Made by a program: the position numbers and the translations under genes. The notes below the pieces were generated by a model. That model did not search any database and was not told the DNA's origin. It saw only the letters and a program-made list of their open reading frames with translations. From contig NZ_CP017174.1 in the NCBI RefSeq assembly GCF_006402735.1, forward strand, positions 1,863,001-1,927,000: 64,000 bases of DNA, read 5' to 3'. Shown here piece after piece: positions 17,901-25,426 of this stretch (positions within the stretch are counted from its first letter, which is position 1; every line of letters begins with the position of its first letter). This DNA comes from Myxococcus xanthus (lineage in GTDB: Bacteria; Myxococcota; Myxococcia; Myxococcales; Myxococcaceae).

Positions 17901-18446
17901 TTCCCGGAAGCGAGGGTCCAGCAGCAGCTCGTCCGCCACGGCCCGGATGGTGCCGTGCAGCTCTTCATCCTCCAGAATCTTCTCGTCCTGCAGGTGCAGC
18001 ACGAACGCGCTGTTGCACTGGGCCATGAGCGCGTCCGACAGGTGCATCAGCCCGCTGTCGTCATCGCCTCCCGCCCGAACGAACGGCTTGTCCAGGGAAT
18101 CGATGAGGTTGGACAGGATGTAGCGGTCGTACTGTGTCGCATCGACGGTCATCGGCATGTAGCCGACGAAGCCCTTCCGCTGACCATGCGCGAGGTTGCG
18201 GAAGGCGCGCACCAGGTGCGTCTTGCCGCTGCCGGATTCGCCGAGCAGGAGCAGCAGCTTGCCGGCGCTCGGGGGCGTGTCCGAGGAAGCCTTGTCGAGC
18301 AGCCGCTTGAAGGAACGGCGAGCCGGCGCGTTGAGGGCCTCTACGTCGAACGGGTCCGCCTGCCAGATGTGCTGGCCCTGTTCGACGCTGGTGAAGACCT
18401 CGCGAGAGTCATCAAGGAAGATCTCGAGACGGGGGTCGTTGGCCAC
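14973..18446 (-). CDS. Dual ATPase: N-terminal AAA/KAP-like domain fused to C-terminal HerA/FtsK-like ATPase
   Basis: This 1157-residue protein carries two complete P-loop ATPases. Domain 1 (about 30-440) has Walker A GESGSGKT (69-76) and Walker B ALVLCVDQVED (251-261), and resembles AAA/KAP-type or ORC-like loaders. A middle region (about 470-730) includes an alpha/beta segment (TPVIVRTTDFPPARPGG) and a Pro/Thr-rich linker. Domain 2 (about 740-1157) has Walker A GTTGSGKTT (770-778), VDRKGDLAAYA, Walker B LQAVMLFDEAD (1019-1029), a sensor-like GVMLGTQSPGDLDYKCREN and WFVGGV, as in HerA-type DNA translocases. It is the last gene of a three-gene operon with a winged-helix protein (20 bp upstream) and a nuclease. 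The GTG at 18446 follows CCAGGAGCGC. A role as the motor of a DNA-processing or defence complex is inferred. The longer ORF to 18650 overlaps the upstream gene and is rejected. Confidence 0.85.
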   Translation of the reverse strand: MANDPRLEIFLDDSREVFTSVEQGQHIWQADPFDVEALNAPARRSFKRLLDKASSDTPPSAGKLLLLLGESGSGKTHLVRAFRNLAHGQRKGFVGYMPMTVDATQYDRYILSNLIDSLDKPFVRAGGDDDSGLMHLSDALMAQCNSAFVLHLQDEKILEDEELHGTIRAVADELLLDPRFREVEVDLLRALIYLHRRDPRLNRRIFHWLRCEELSEADQRVIGNLIPRTADDAPARMVEHLGRLMGGLGQALVLCVDQVEDVSDFEQRPQMESSFRRAMNSLAAIASKVPRAVVVFCCLADYWAKMKPLLNQGTVDRIENDPEPVTLERTVTADTARDLAARRLQALFEQRGFTVSASDPTWPLPANGFDALGGHRARDVLDECRRYRDRAIQDGKLPASFPLQRPQGPGMAKPHVAQQPQASKPDMDQLWTDFRATLRIDPPEEPADVAELLAWAIEAGGRELGDAKRFDVKPKDKEMLDVQAHPEGSKLLVALCERDSRGGGLGRQMTEALKKASGKTPVIVRTTDFPPARPGGVVAEQLGALLRKGGRRVVVGDTELRDLMALRTFRERHAGEAALLEWSRTARPITRLKSVGDILGLEKPDTTPKGGTGVPTANVGARSTATKAQTELFNSPPTLPYGTPVPAEVLSGAKSTPPARAGTSALEARDVRSAREPIVAQGARQGRAESLSDDPLQDITIESPMLTGRTVTPPQGMKPPIGFRGNESPSAPPLSETLTGPLRIGSSEGVFSQVVTVDPSELTRHSAFLGTTGSGKTTLALNVLEQLLLRGVPAILVDRKGDLAAYARDLSWEEHLDDPALIERRRLLRERVEVALYTPGRSDGRPLAIPVIPRGLESLSPEEREQGVQQAADAIAGMLEYKTSPNDKAARALLTQALRLLVQRPPGTELTLEMVQKFVAEQDESLRQETGGLPTKTFAKLAQDLEVLRLDLRPLLATGGERLDISELLGLGAASTPGKTRLSIISTKYLGDLSRVRFWVSQLLLEANRWTSQHPASKLQAVMLFDEADIYLPATSKPATKQPMENLLKRARSAGVGVMLGTQSPGDLDYKCRENVRTWFVGGVKEDNALKKLKPMFTEARIDAETRLPGQKPGQFHVLREGKVQQLKADRSAIRTDQLSEDEILKEARRTRERGSR

Positions 18447-18466
18447 GGGGCGCTCCTGGGTTCGGG

Positions 18467-19576
18467 CTAGACGACAACGAAGTGGAAGCTGGCGCCGAAG
18501 GACCGGACCTCGGACTCGGCGATGTCTTTCGGATCCATGGCGGACACGAGGTCCGCGCGCGTCAGCGACAACAGGCGGGTCCGGTTGGCCTCCAGGAGCG
18601 CCGCGTCGAATGCCTCGCGGGTGCTCCACTCCGGCTGGAGGGCCTTCCACACGTGGGAGATGAAGACCTTGTTCTCGCCGAAGCGGCCCGTGGGAAGGGC
18701 GCGGGCGACCGACAACACGCGCTCGGCGAAGGCGGCCGGAGAGGGAGGGGCGCCCGGCTTCGTGTCGGCCCCGTCGTCGCTGCGGCGAGGGATCGCGGTT
18801 TCATCCGGCGCGGTGCCCTGTGTGGCAGCGCCTGCCCCAAACGGCGTCGAGGCCGTGGCCGCCGGGCTCGTTGACGCACGGGCTGCTGGCTTGTCCTCGG
18901 AGGCGCCGGCGTCCTGTGCAACAGCCCACCGTCGCAGCAGGGACAGGCGCACGGCCTCCGCATCCACGCGGGGGGCGCCAGCCGCACGTGCCGCGAGCTG
19001 CTCCACGCCCTTGCGCGGGTCCGTCGTTTTCGCGTCCAGCATCTGCCCGAGCAGGTGGGCCTGCACCGCGCTCAGGGTGAAAGGCCGGTCCGTCTCGACG
19101 CCGAGCTGCCGCCACAACAACCGGTCCCGCGTCTGCGCCAGGGTGAGGCCTTCCTCGGCGTCCAGTCCATGCTGGCGCTGAAGCGCGGCGGCGCGCACGC
19201 CGTCGGCGCCCTTCATCCGCGCCACCACCGCCTTCGATGGCGGCAGGTCCAAGCTGCGCGCCACCAGGTGCGTGGCCTTCAGCTTCTTCCACGTCAGCCC
19301 GCGCGGCGGCTGGTCCAACTGGAGGAAGCGCAGCACCTCTGTCCGGCCCTTGGGCGTCAGCTCCAAGCCGCTGCGCCCGCGCACCGCCACGGTTCCTCCG
19401 CCAAGCAGCGCCTCCATGAGCGCCTCGAAACGGAGCTTCCATTCCGCACGGCTGAGCTGATGCTCCACGAAGGGCCGGAGCGCATCATCCAACTCCTTGC
19501 GCGTGCCGCGCCGCTCGCTGCGCGTCATGAGCCAGGACAAGGCAATGCCTGACAGCCGGTGGTCAGCGCTTCCCAT
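18467..19576 (-). CDS. Winged-helix protein of the nuclease/HerA operon
   Basis: This 369-residue protein of unknown function has three parts. Residues 1-105 look like a winged helix (GTRKELDDALRPFVEHQL, LELTPKGRTEVLRFLQL). Residues about 110-215 form a helical region (LTLAQTRDRLLWRQLGVE, PFTLSAVQAHLLGQML). A Pro/Ala/Thr linker (about 225-285) precedes a compact C-terminal domain (about 290-369) with ALPTGRFGENKVFISHVW, ANRTRLLSLTRADLVSAM and a hydrophobic end FHFVVV, which again reads like a winged helix. No catalytic motif is visible. The ATG at 19576 overlaps the stop of the upstream nuclease gene by 14 bases, so the two are translationally coupled. It probably binds DNA, or bridges nuclease and ATPase. 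Confidence 0.8.
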   Translation of the reverse strand: MGSADHRLSGIALSWLMTRSERRGTRKELDDALRPFVEHQLSRAEWKLRFEALMEALLGGGTVAVRGRSGLELTPKGRTEVLRFLQLDQPPRGLTWKKLKATHLVARSLDLPPSKAVVARMKGADGVRAAALQRQHGLDAEEGLTLAQTRDRLLWRQLGVETDRPFTLSAVQAHLLGQMLDAKTTDPRKGVEQLAARAAGAPRVDAEAVRLSLLRRWAVAQDAGASEDKPAARASTSPAATASTPFGAGAATQGTAPDETAIPRRSDDGADTKPGAPPSPAAFAERVLSVARALPTGRFGENKVFISHVWKALQPEWSTREAFDAALLEANRTRLLSLTRADLVSAMDPKDIAESEVRSFGASFHFVVV

Positions 19577-20786
19577 TCGATGCTTCCTTCCCGGTGAACT
19601 CACCCCTGCGGGTGGCAATCAACGTGTCGAGGGTTTCAAGAATCTCTTCCAGTCGCGTCACCACGTCGTCCGCGAGGAAGCGGACCACCCAGTAGCCCGA
19701 GCACTGGAGCGCAACGTCCTTGCGCCGGTCTCGGCGGAAGCCGTCGGGGCTGCGGAAGTGGAAGTAGCCGTCGATTTCCACGGCCAGGTTCAGCTCCGTG
19801 CAGAGCAGGTCCACTTCCAGCCTCCGGCCACCTCCGACCGGGTCCACGTGGCCATTGAGGACGAAGAGGCCCCGAGTGGAGGCATGGTCCTGGAGCCGGG
19901 CGTGCAGGAACTTCTCCGCCTCGCTCCGGGCGCGGCCATTGGCGTCCCGGTAGGCCGAGGCGATGGTGCGCACCGCCGAGTCGTAGAGCGCGACGACCTG
20001 TTCGGACGAGCCTTCCTGCTGGAGCCGGACGCGCGTGGACGCCACCGCGGCATCGGGGAGTTCGCGGGTGTCTTCGTCGAGCTCTGGCTCGGGCAGGTCC
20101 AGCCGGCCTTCCCGCAGCATGGCGAGGATGTGGGACTCCTCCCTCCGGAGGTGCTCGGCGAGTACCTCGGCGGCGAGCACGCAGCCCGTCGTGAGCGCGG
20201 GGGCCGCGGTGCACAGGGCCGCGGCGGTGCGGAGCGCCCGGAAGTCAGAGGGGCCGGCCCGCACGCGCAGGGCCGGCGTGCTTCCGGCGGGGACCAATGC
20301 CATCAGCGCCTGGAGGGCCGGCAGCGGCGCGCGCGCAATGGCCTGGCTCACCGCGTCTGGAAGCGCACCGGACGGCGGCGGGGCCGGGCTCTCCAGCAGG
20401 GCCCGGCACAGCTCCCAGGTGGCGGACTGTCCCTGCGGGGGCGTCAGGCCTTCCATCAACACCTGCAGTTGGTGCGCCGTCTTGCCTCGGAACTGGAGCG
20501 TCCGTGCCCGGTTCGGCGGCTGGGAGCGAACGACGAACGCCTCCGCGTCACCCAGCAGGTCCCGTTCCCTGGCGAGCGCCGCCGCCCACGCGGAGACGAC
20601 GGCGCGCACGTCATCCCCGTCCACGATGACGACACTCAGCCCCCGGCGGTGAATCCACTCCGTCCAGACGGTCAGCGCCCGTTCCGGCGGCCCGACGAGC
20701 GTGCTCAGCGTTGCAATGCCTTGCGCGCGTCTCCGGGCATGCCGGTCCAGTGAGTCGAGAAGCGCTGCATCCAGTCGTGGCTGCAA
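19563..20786 (-). CDS. DUF559/Vsr-like PD-(D/E)xK nuclease with an extra N-terminal domain
   Basis: This 407-residue first gene of the operon has a C-terminal nuclease domain of the DUF559/Vsr (PD-(D/E)xK) fold at about 285-390. Its features are SEAEKFLHARL (Glu 289/291), LEVDLLCTELNLAVEIDG with Asp326, Glu337 and Asp339 as probable metal ligands, then FHF, RRDRRKDVAL and YWVVRF. The N-terminal 200 residues include an alpha/beta segment (STLVGPPERALTVW, LSVVIVDGDDVRAVV, about 27-64) that looks like a P-loop NTPase core lacking the Walker lysine. A mostly helical part joins them. The only suitable start is TTG at 20786, after GGGGAAATGGC. With HerA-like ATPase and winged-helix partners, it probably cuts or resects DNA; by analogy with NurA-HerA this is inference. 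Confidence 0.8.
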   Translation of the reverse strand: MQPRLDAALLDSLDRHARRRAQGIATLSTLVGPPERALTVWTEWIHRRGLSVVIVDGDDVRAVVSAWAAALARERDLLGDAEAFVVRSQPPNRARTLQFRGKTAHQLQVLMEGLTPPQGQSATWELCRALLESPAPPPSGALPDAVSQAIARAPLPALQALMALVPAGSTPALRVRAGPSDFRALRTAAALCTAAPALTTGCVLAAEVLAEHLRREESHILAMLREGRLDLPEPELDEDTRELPDAAVASTRVRLQQEGSSEQVVALYDSAVRTIASAYRDANGRARSEAEKFLHARLQDHASTRGLFVLNGHVDPVGGGRRLEVDLLCTELNLAVEIDGYFHFRSPDGFRRDRRKDVALQCSGYWVVRFLADDVVTRLEEILETLDTLIATRRGEFTGKEASNGKR

Positions 20787-20978
20787 GCCATTTCCCCCGA
20801 GGTCGCGTGGTGGTCTGCCATCGCGGAGGGTTGGAAGCCTGCTCCTCTCATGGACTCCGATGCAACCCCGGGGGGAGGTATGGACAGATGAGAGTGATTG
20901 TGCTCGGGCGAGTCAGGCATTACATCCCGAGGTCTTCCGGACCCCCGTGCTTGCAATGTCTGTCGCCCGTGCAACAGC

Positions 20979-22556
20979 TCACACTTCCTCCACGCCCAGC
21001 GCCGCGCGCAGCTCGGGCATCCGGGCCAGGGGCACCGCGCCGAAGACGAAGCGGTCCGGCCGCACCACGGCCACGTCGGCGCCGTGCTCCCGGAACCACT
21101 CGGACAGCCTGCCGGTGTGGTCCTCCACGCTGTCGTCGCCCAGTCCCGGGACACCCGCGGAGCGCACGGTGACGGCGCGGGCACCCAGGGACTCGGCCAG
21201 CTCGCGGGCCACCTCCGTCCCCGGGCTGCGGCCACGGCTCAGCACGGCGAAGCCGGAGCCCAGGCTGTCGTCCAGCAGGTGCTCCTCACCGGACGCGCGC
21301 CGCACGCGAGGTTGGGGAAGGTAGCTGCCTTCAGCGGCCTTCCGGCCCGAGCGGCGGCCGCCCAGCAGCCAGCCTTCCTCGATGGCGGGCGCCGGCTTGA
21401 AGCGGAACCCCTCCACGAAGCGGCGCGCGGCTGGAACGGCCTGGAGGCCCCGGAGCACGGTGTCCCGGACCCACGCCATGGGCGTGCTGCGCGCGGTGAA
21501 CACGGAGCCCAGTCTCGCGGTGGCTTCCAGCAAGGCGCGCACGTGCGGGCGGCGCTCCACGGCGTAGGTGTCCAGCAGGGCCTCGGGGGCGCGGCCCTGG
21601 AGGACCCACGCCAGCTTCCACGCGAGGTTCGCCGCGTCGCGCAGTCCGGACACCAGGCCCTGACCCATGAAGGGCGGCAACAGGTGGGCCGCGTCTCCCG
21701 CCAGGAAGGTGCGGCCCACGCGCCAGCGCTGCGCCACCACCGAATGAAAGCTGTAGAGCTGCGCGCGCTCCACCGTCACCCGGTCCGGATTCACATAAGG
21801 CCCAATCAAGCGGCGAATCGTGCCGGGCTGCGTCATCTCCTCGCCCGTCTCGCCCAGGCGCAGGCGGAACTCCCAGCGGAACCGCCCCAAGGGACCGCGC
21901 CCCACGAAGCCGGGGCGGGCCGGGTCGCAGACGACATGACATTCGGCGGGTGCGTCTTCCTCCGCCACGGTGCCGGAGATGGCAATCCACGGCTCCTGGC
22001 CGCCGCGTCCTTCCATGGGGATGCCCAGCAGCGCGCGCACCGTGCTCCGCCCGCCGTCGCAGGCCACCAGGTAGCGGGCGCGCACCCCGTGCCGGGCACC
22101 GGACGTGCGGTAGCGCACGGTGACGCCCGCGCCGTCCTGTTCCAGCGATTCCACCTCGGTGCCCGTGCGCAGCTCGGCGGCGGGGAAGCGGGAGAGGCCC
22201 TCGCGCAGGGCCTTCTCCAGGAGTGGTTGGTGGAAGAACCAGATGGGCGCGTGGCCGTAACCGAAGTCCACCTGGCCCAGTTGGACCTGGGCAATGGGTT
22301 GGCCGCCCACGCCGGTGAAGGTGACGTGCCGGCCCTGGCGCAGGTCGGGCTTCAGCGCGTCGAGCAGGCCCGCGGCCTGGTAGATGCGCAGGGCCTCGTC
22401 GTCACAGGAGAAGGCCCGGGGTTGGCCATGCGGCGCGGCCTCCCGTTCGAGGACGAGCACTCGCACGCCCTGGAGTCCCAGGAGGTTGGCGGTGAGCACG
22501 CCCACCGGCCCGCCTCCCGCGATGACCACCTCCACTTCCTCGATGTCGGCCGACAT
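20979..22556 (-). CDS. FAD-dependent aromatic monooxygenase (MhpA/PheA-type hydroxylase)
   Basis: This 525-residue flavin hydroxylase is expected to hydroxylate an aromatic ring using NADPH and O2. Features are the N-terminal Rossmann motif VIAGGGPVGVLTANLLG (about 11-27), the second NAD(P)H/FAD motif LVACDGGRSTVRALLG, and the FAD ribityl-binding FLAGDAAHLLPPFMGQG followed by GLRDAANLAWKLAWVL. The C-terminal about 120 residues form a thioredoxin-like domain (ADVAVVRPDRFVFGAV), as in the 3-(3-hydroxyphenyl)propionate and phenol hydroxylase families. It stands 39 bp before the SDR gene's end on the same strand. Substrate unknown; it could tailor a secondary metabolite or degrade an aromatic. 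Confidence 0.85.
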   Translation of the reverse strand: MSADIEEVEVVIAGGGPVGVLTANLLGLQGVRVLVLEREAAPHGQPRAFSCDDEALRIYQAAGLLDALKPDLRQGRHVTFTGVGGQPIAQVQLGQVDFGYGHAPIWFFHQPLLEKALREGLSRFPAAELRTGTEVESLEQDGAGVTVRYRTSGARHGVRARYLVACDGGRSTVRALLGIPMEGRGGQEPWIAISGTVAEEDAPAECHVVCDPARPGFVGRGPLGRFRWEFRLRLGETGEEMTQPGTIRRLIGPYVNPDRVTVERAQLYSFHSVVAQRWRVGRTFLAGDAAHLLPPFMGQGLVSGLRDAANLAWKLAWVLQGRAPEALLDTYAVERRPHVRALLEATARLGSVFTARSTPMAWVRDTVLRGLQAVPAARRFVEGFRFKPAPAIEEGWLLGGRRSGRKAAEGSYLPQPRVRRASGEEHLLDDSLGSGFAVLSRGRSPGTEVARELAESLGARAVTVRSAGVPGLGDDSVEDHTGRLSEWFREHGADVAVVRPDRFVFGAVPLARMPELRAALGVEEV

Positions 22557-22595
22557 GGACTTCCCCCCGGAAGCAGGTCCGCTGCGGGGAGAAGT

Positions 22596-23543
22596 CTAAC
22601 GTCCTTGGCCGCCCGCGGGGAGGATGGGCGCGGATTCGCGGTAGATGCGCAGCGAGTCCGCCACGCTGTGGCGATATTCGAAGCCCGTGGCGTCCAGGAA
22701 GCGGCGGTTGTCCACGACGATGGGGAAGCGCAGGTGGTCCAGTGCGCCCATCGACAGGCGGGGGAGGCCCGCCCGGCCCAGCAGCATCGACAGGAGCGGC
22801 GCGGGCAATGGCACCGCCGTGCGACCCGTCTCCCGGACGATGACGGACAGCGGAATCGGCGGAGGGCCCGCCACGTTGAAGAGGCCCCGGACCTGCTTCT
22901 CCAGCGCCAGCGTCAACGCCGTCACCACGTCTTCCTCCTGGAGGACGTGGAACAGCGGGTCGTACCCGAGCACCAGCGGTACGCGACGGCCCTTGAGGAA
23001 GGAGGACAGCGTGCCGGTGCCGGGAGCCCCCAGCGTGTAGGGCAGCCGCAGCACGGCCGTCGTTATCTTCGGCAGGCGCCACAGCGCGGTGGCCGCGTAC
23101 AGGTCGGCGGCCACCAGGTCCGCCAGCTCCGGAATGGCCTCCAGCGCGCGGGGTGGCTCGTCCTCGGAGTGGTACAGCGGCGAGTCCGGCGCCGCGCCGT
23201 AGAAGGTGTGCCGCCCCACGAAGAGGACCTGCTTCACGCCGTGGGCCGCGCAGTGGTCGAACACCGCCTTGGTGCCGTCCAGGTTGATGCGTCCACGCTC
23301 CTTGCCCGGCACCGTGAACGCGGTGACGGTGGCCATGTGCACCACGGCTTCGGGACGCCAGCGGCGGAAGACGTCCTCCGCGGCGCGCTTGCGCACGTCG
23401 CCCCGGTAGACCTGGATGCCGGCCTCGTTGGCCTCGGGCCAGGGGCGGGTGTCGATGCCCGCCACCTGATGTCCGCGCGCGTGCAGGTGCAGCGCGAGCT
23501 GGCGGGCAATGCCTCCGGAGATGCCTGGAATCAGCACCCTCAT
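22596..23543 (-). CDS. NAD(P)-dependent epimerase/dehydratase (extended SDR)
   Basis: This 315-residue extended short-chain dehydrogenase has an N-terminal VLIPGISGGIARQLALHLHARGHQV, a slightly altered GxxGxxG dinucleotide motif (GISGGIA). It also has the strand-2 acidic residue in GIDTRPW, a VVHMATVT active-site strand, and VKQVLFVGRHTFYGAAPDSP, in which Tyr of TFYG may stand in for the usual YxxxK tyrosine; no clear YxxxK is visible, so catalysis is doubtful. C-terminal motifs FHVLQEEDVVTALTLAL and GLFNVAGP are typical of extended SDRs. Its ATG overlaps the acyltransferase stop by 4 bases (ATGA), so the two form a coupled pair and may act on the same lipid or sterol-like substrate. Confidence 0.8.
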   Translation of the reverse strand: MRVLIPGISGGIARQLALHLHARGHQVAGIDTRPWPEANEAGIQVYRGDVRKRAAEDVFRRWRPEAVVHMATVTAFTVPGKERGRINLDGTKAVFDHCAAHGVKQVLFVGRHTFYGAAPDSPLYHSEDEPPRALEAIPELADLVAADLYAATALWRLPKITTAVLRLPYTLGAPGTGTLSSFLKGRRVPLVLGYDPLFHVLQEEDVVTALTLALEKQVRGLFNVAGPPPIPLSVIVRETGRTAVPLPAPLLSMLLGRAGLPRLSMGALDHLRFPIVVDNRRFLDATGFEYRHSVADSLRIYRESAPILPAGGQGR

Positions 23544-24361
23544 GGCAGCAGGTTCCTTCCAATCCGCCGGCTGTGCCGCTGCGCGCGGCCGCGCTCGATG
23601 AGCCCCGCGATGCGCTGCTTCACCTTCGCCACATAACCCTCGATGACGTGGTCCTCTTCATCCCCCGTGCCCTGGAAGACGAGCGGCTCGCCGTAATGGA
23701 TTTCCAACTGCACCGGCAAAGGCAGCGGCAACAGGTAGGGCGTCAACGGGACGTAGGGCACGCCGAGCAGCTTCCCCAGCGTGTACGCGTTGAACACGGT
23801 GGGGACGGCCGAGCCCCCGCCCAGGAACGCGAAGGGGATGATGGGCGAGCGCGTCTGCAGCGCCAGGCGGACGAAGCCGGTGCCGAAGTCCACCAGCGAG
23901 TAGCGCTCGTTGTAGAGCTTGGCCGTGCCACGCGCGCCCTCGGGGAAGATCATCAGCAGACGGTCATCCTCCAGCAGCCGCTTCGCGTGTTCGGGCAGCC
24001 CGATGAACTGGCCGGTGCGGCTGGCCCACAGCGAGGACACAGGGAAGTTGTGGAGGAAGCGCTCCACCATGCCCTGCGCCAGCCGGGGCGGGTCCATCTC
24101 CAACATGGTGGACGTCAGCACCATGGCGCCGTCCACCGCCACGCCGCCGGAGTGGTTGCCCACCAGCATTCCGCGGCCCCGCGGGGGGATGTGCTCCACC
24201 CCGTAGCAGCGCACGCGGAAGTAGTACCGGTAGATGGCGCCAAAGACGCGCAGCGCATGTTTCACGTGAGACTTGGAGATGCCGTACGGGTCGACGCCGT
24301 ATTCGTTGAACGGCAGTTCCAGCCGGTCCACCCGGGCTTCCAATGAGTCGGTCAGGGCCAC
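23540..24361 (-). CDS. Lysophospholipid acyltransferase family protein
   Basis: This 273-residue protein is a PlsC/LPLAT-family acyltransferase, membrane-associated and expected to transfer an acyl group to a lipid. Features are a catalytic block NHSGGVAVDGAM, the second block RTGQFIGLPEHAKRLL, the glycerolipid-binding FPEGARG and the hydrophobic IIPFAFLGGG. The NHSGG form of block I is seen in the subgroup related to diacylglycerol acyltransferase-like and TMEM68-like proteins rather than in classic PlsC. The GTG at 24361 is the first start that leaves only the conserved region; the longer ORF crosses the divergent ABC gene. It is followed by, and overlaps, the SDR gene. Confidence 0.8.
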   Translation of the reverse strand: MALTDSLEARVDRLELPFNEYGVDPYGISKSHVKHALRVFGAIYRYYFRVRCYGVEHIPPRGRGMLVGNHSGGVAVDGAMVLTSTMLEMDPPRLAQGMVERFLHNFPVSSLWASRTGQFIGLPEHAKRLLEDDRLLMIFPEGARGTAKLYNERYSLVDFGTGFVRLALQTRSPIIPFAFLGGGSAVPTVFNAYTLGKLLGVPYVPLTPYLLPLPLPVQLEIHYGEPLVFQGTGDEEDHVIEGYVAKVKQRIAGLIERGRAQRHSRRIGRNLLP

Positions 24362-24417
24362 GGGGGCACCGTAGCACCCCGACGTGCCCAGCCCCGCCGC
24401 TTTCCACACCGGGTTCG

Positions 24418-24447
24418 TTGGGCACCCGCCGGGTGTTGAGCGATACT
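24418..24447 (+). promoter_or_regulatory. Possible promoter of the ABC exporter operon
   Basis: TTGGGC (24418-24423), an 18-bp spacer containing the inverted repeat ACCC-GCC-GGGT, and GATACT (24442-24447) stand 29 bp before the ATG at 24476. The match to the sigma-70 consensus is partial. Confidence 0.35.
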
Positions 24448-24475
24448 CGCCCGCGCTCCCCCCAGCCCCCCATCC

Positions 24476-25426
24476 ATGACACACCAGGACGAGCTCGCCA
24501 TCGAGGTGAAGGGTTTGGTCAAACGTTTCGGCGACGTCACCGCCGTGGACGGAATCGACCTGGACATCCGCCGCGGCGAGTGCGTGGGCCTCCTGGGCCC
24601 CAACGGCGCGGGGAAGACGACGACCGTGGAAATCCTCGAGGGCCTCCAGACGGCCACCTCGGGGGAGGTGCGGCTCCTGGGTTTGCGCTGGGAGACGGAT
24701 GCGCCGGTGCTGCGAGAGCGCATTGGCATGACGCTCCAGGAGACGCGGCTGGTGGACCAGCTCACGGTGGAGGAGATGGTGCGGCTGTTCACCTCCTTCT
24801 ACCCACGCCCCCTGGAGGTCGAGGCGCTCATCGGGCTGGTGCAGCTGGGTGAGAAGCGCCATGCCCGGGTGGGCAAGCTCTCCGGTGGCCAGAAGCAGCG
24901 GCTGGCGCTAGCGCTGGGGCTGGCGGGCGACCCGGACGTGCTCTTCCTGGACGAGCCCACCACCGGGTTGGACCCCCAGTCGCGCCGCGCGTTGTGGGAC
25001 GTGGTGGCGCAGCTCAAGGCGCGCGGGCGCACCGTGGTGTTGACCACGCATTACATGGATGAGGCCGAGGTGCTGTGCGACCGGCTGGTCATCATCGACC
25101 GGGGCCGGGTGATTGCGCGCGGGACGCCGCGGGACATCATCACCTCGCTGGGCGCGGAGCAGGTCATCGAGCTGGAGGCGGAGCCGTCGCCGGACCTGGA
25201 GCGGCTGCGTCCCCTTCCCGCGGTGGTGGCCGCGCAGCGGCACGCCGGCCGCATCACCCTGCGGGTGCGGGAGCTGCACCTGGCGTTGCCGGAGGTGCTG
25301 CGCGAGGTGGCGGCGGGGGGCGGCCAGTTGCTGCACCTGTCCACCCGGCGGCCCACGCTGGATGATGTCTTCATCGACATGACGGGCCGCTCCCTGCGCG
25401 AGTCCGCGGAAGAGAAGGCTGCCTGA
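24476..25426 (+). CDS. ABC transporter ATP-binding protein (ABC-2 type exporter)
   Basis: This 316-residue cytoplasmic ATPase drives the permease encoded next. Walker A is GPNGAGKTTT (about 42-51), the Q-loop lies in GMTLQETRLVDQL, the signature is LSGGQKQRLALALGL, Walker B is VLFLDEPTTGLDPQ, and the H-loop is TTHYMDEAE. A C-terminal extension of about 90 residues ending RRPTLDDVFIDMTG is typical of DrrA/CcmA-like drug exporter ATPases. Start codon and length are normal. The stop overlaps the permease ATG (TGATG), and a methyltransferase follows the permease. The unit therefore probably exports the methylated product of the adjacent biosynthetic cluster or gives self-resistance (inference). 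Confidence 0.92.
   Translation: MTHQDELAIEVKGLVKRFGDVTAVDGIDLDIRRGECVGLLGPNGAGKTTTVEILEGLQTATSGEVRLLGLRWETDAPVLRERIGMTLQETRLVDQLTVEEMVRLFTSFYPRPLEVEALIGLVQLGEKRHARVGKLSGGQKQRLALALGLAGDPDVLFLDEPTTGLDPQSRRALWDVVAQLKARGRTVVLTTHYMDEAEVLCDRLVIIDRGRVIARGTPRDIITSLGAEQVIELEAEPSPDLERLRPLPAVVAAQRHAGRITLRVRELHLALPEVLREVAAGGGQLLHLSTRRPTLDDVFIDMTGRSLRESAEEKAA

Noticed and set aside
20800..20978. Small gene upstream of the nuclease
   Set aside because: Frames here lack a ribosome-binding site and continue from the antisense of neighbouring genes; the region is better read as the operon's promoter, though I could not settle on a convincing -35/-10 pair.
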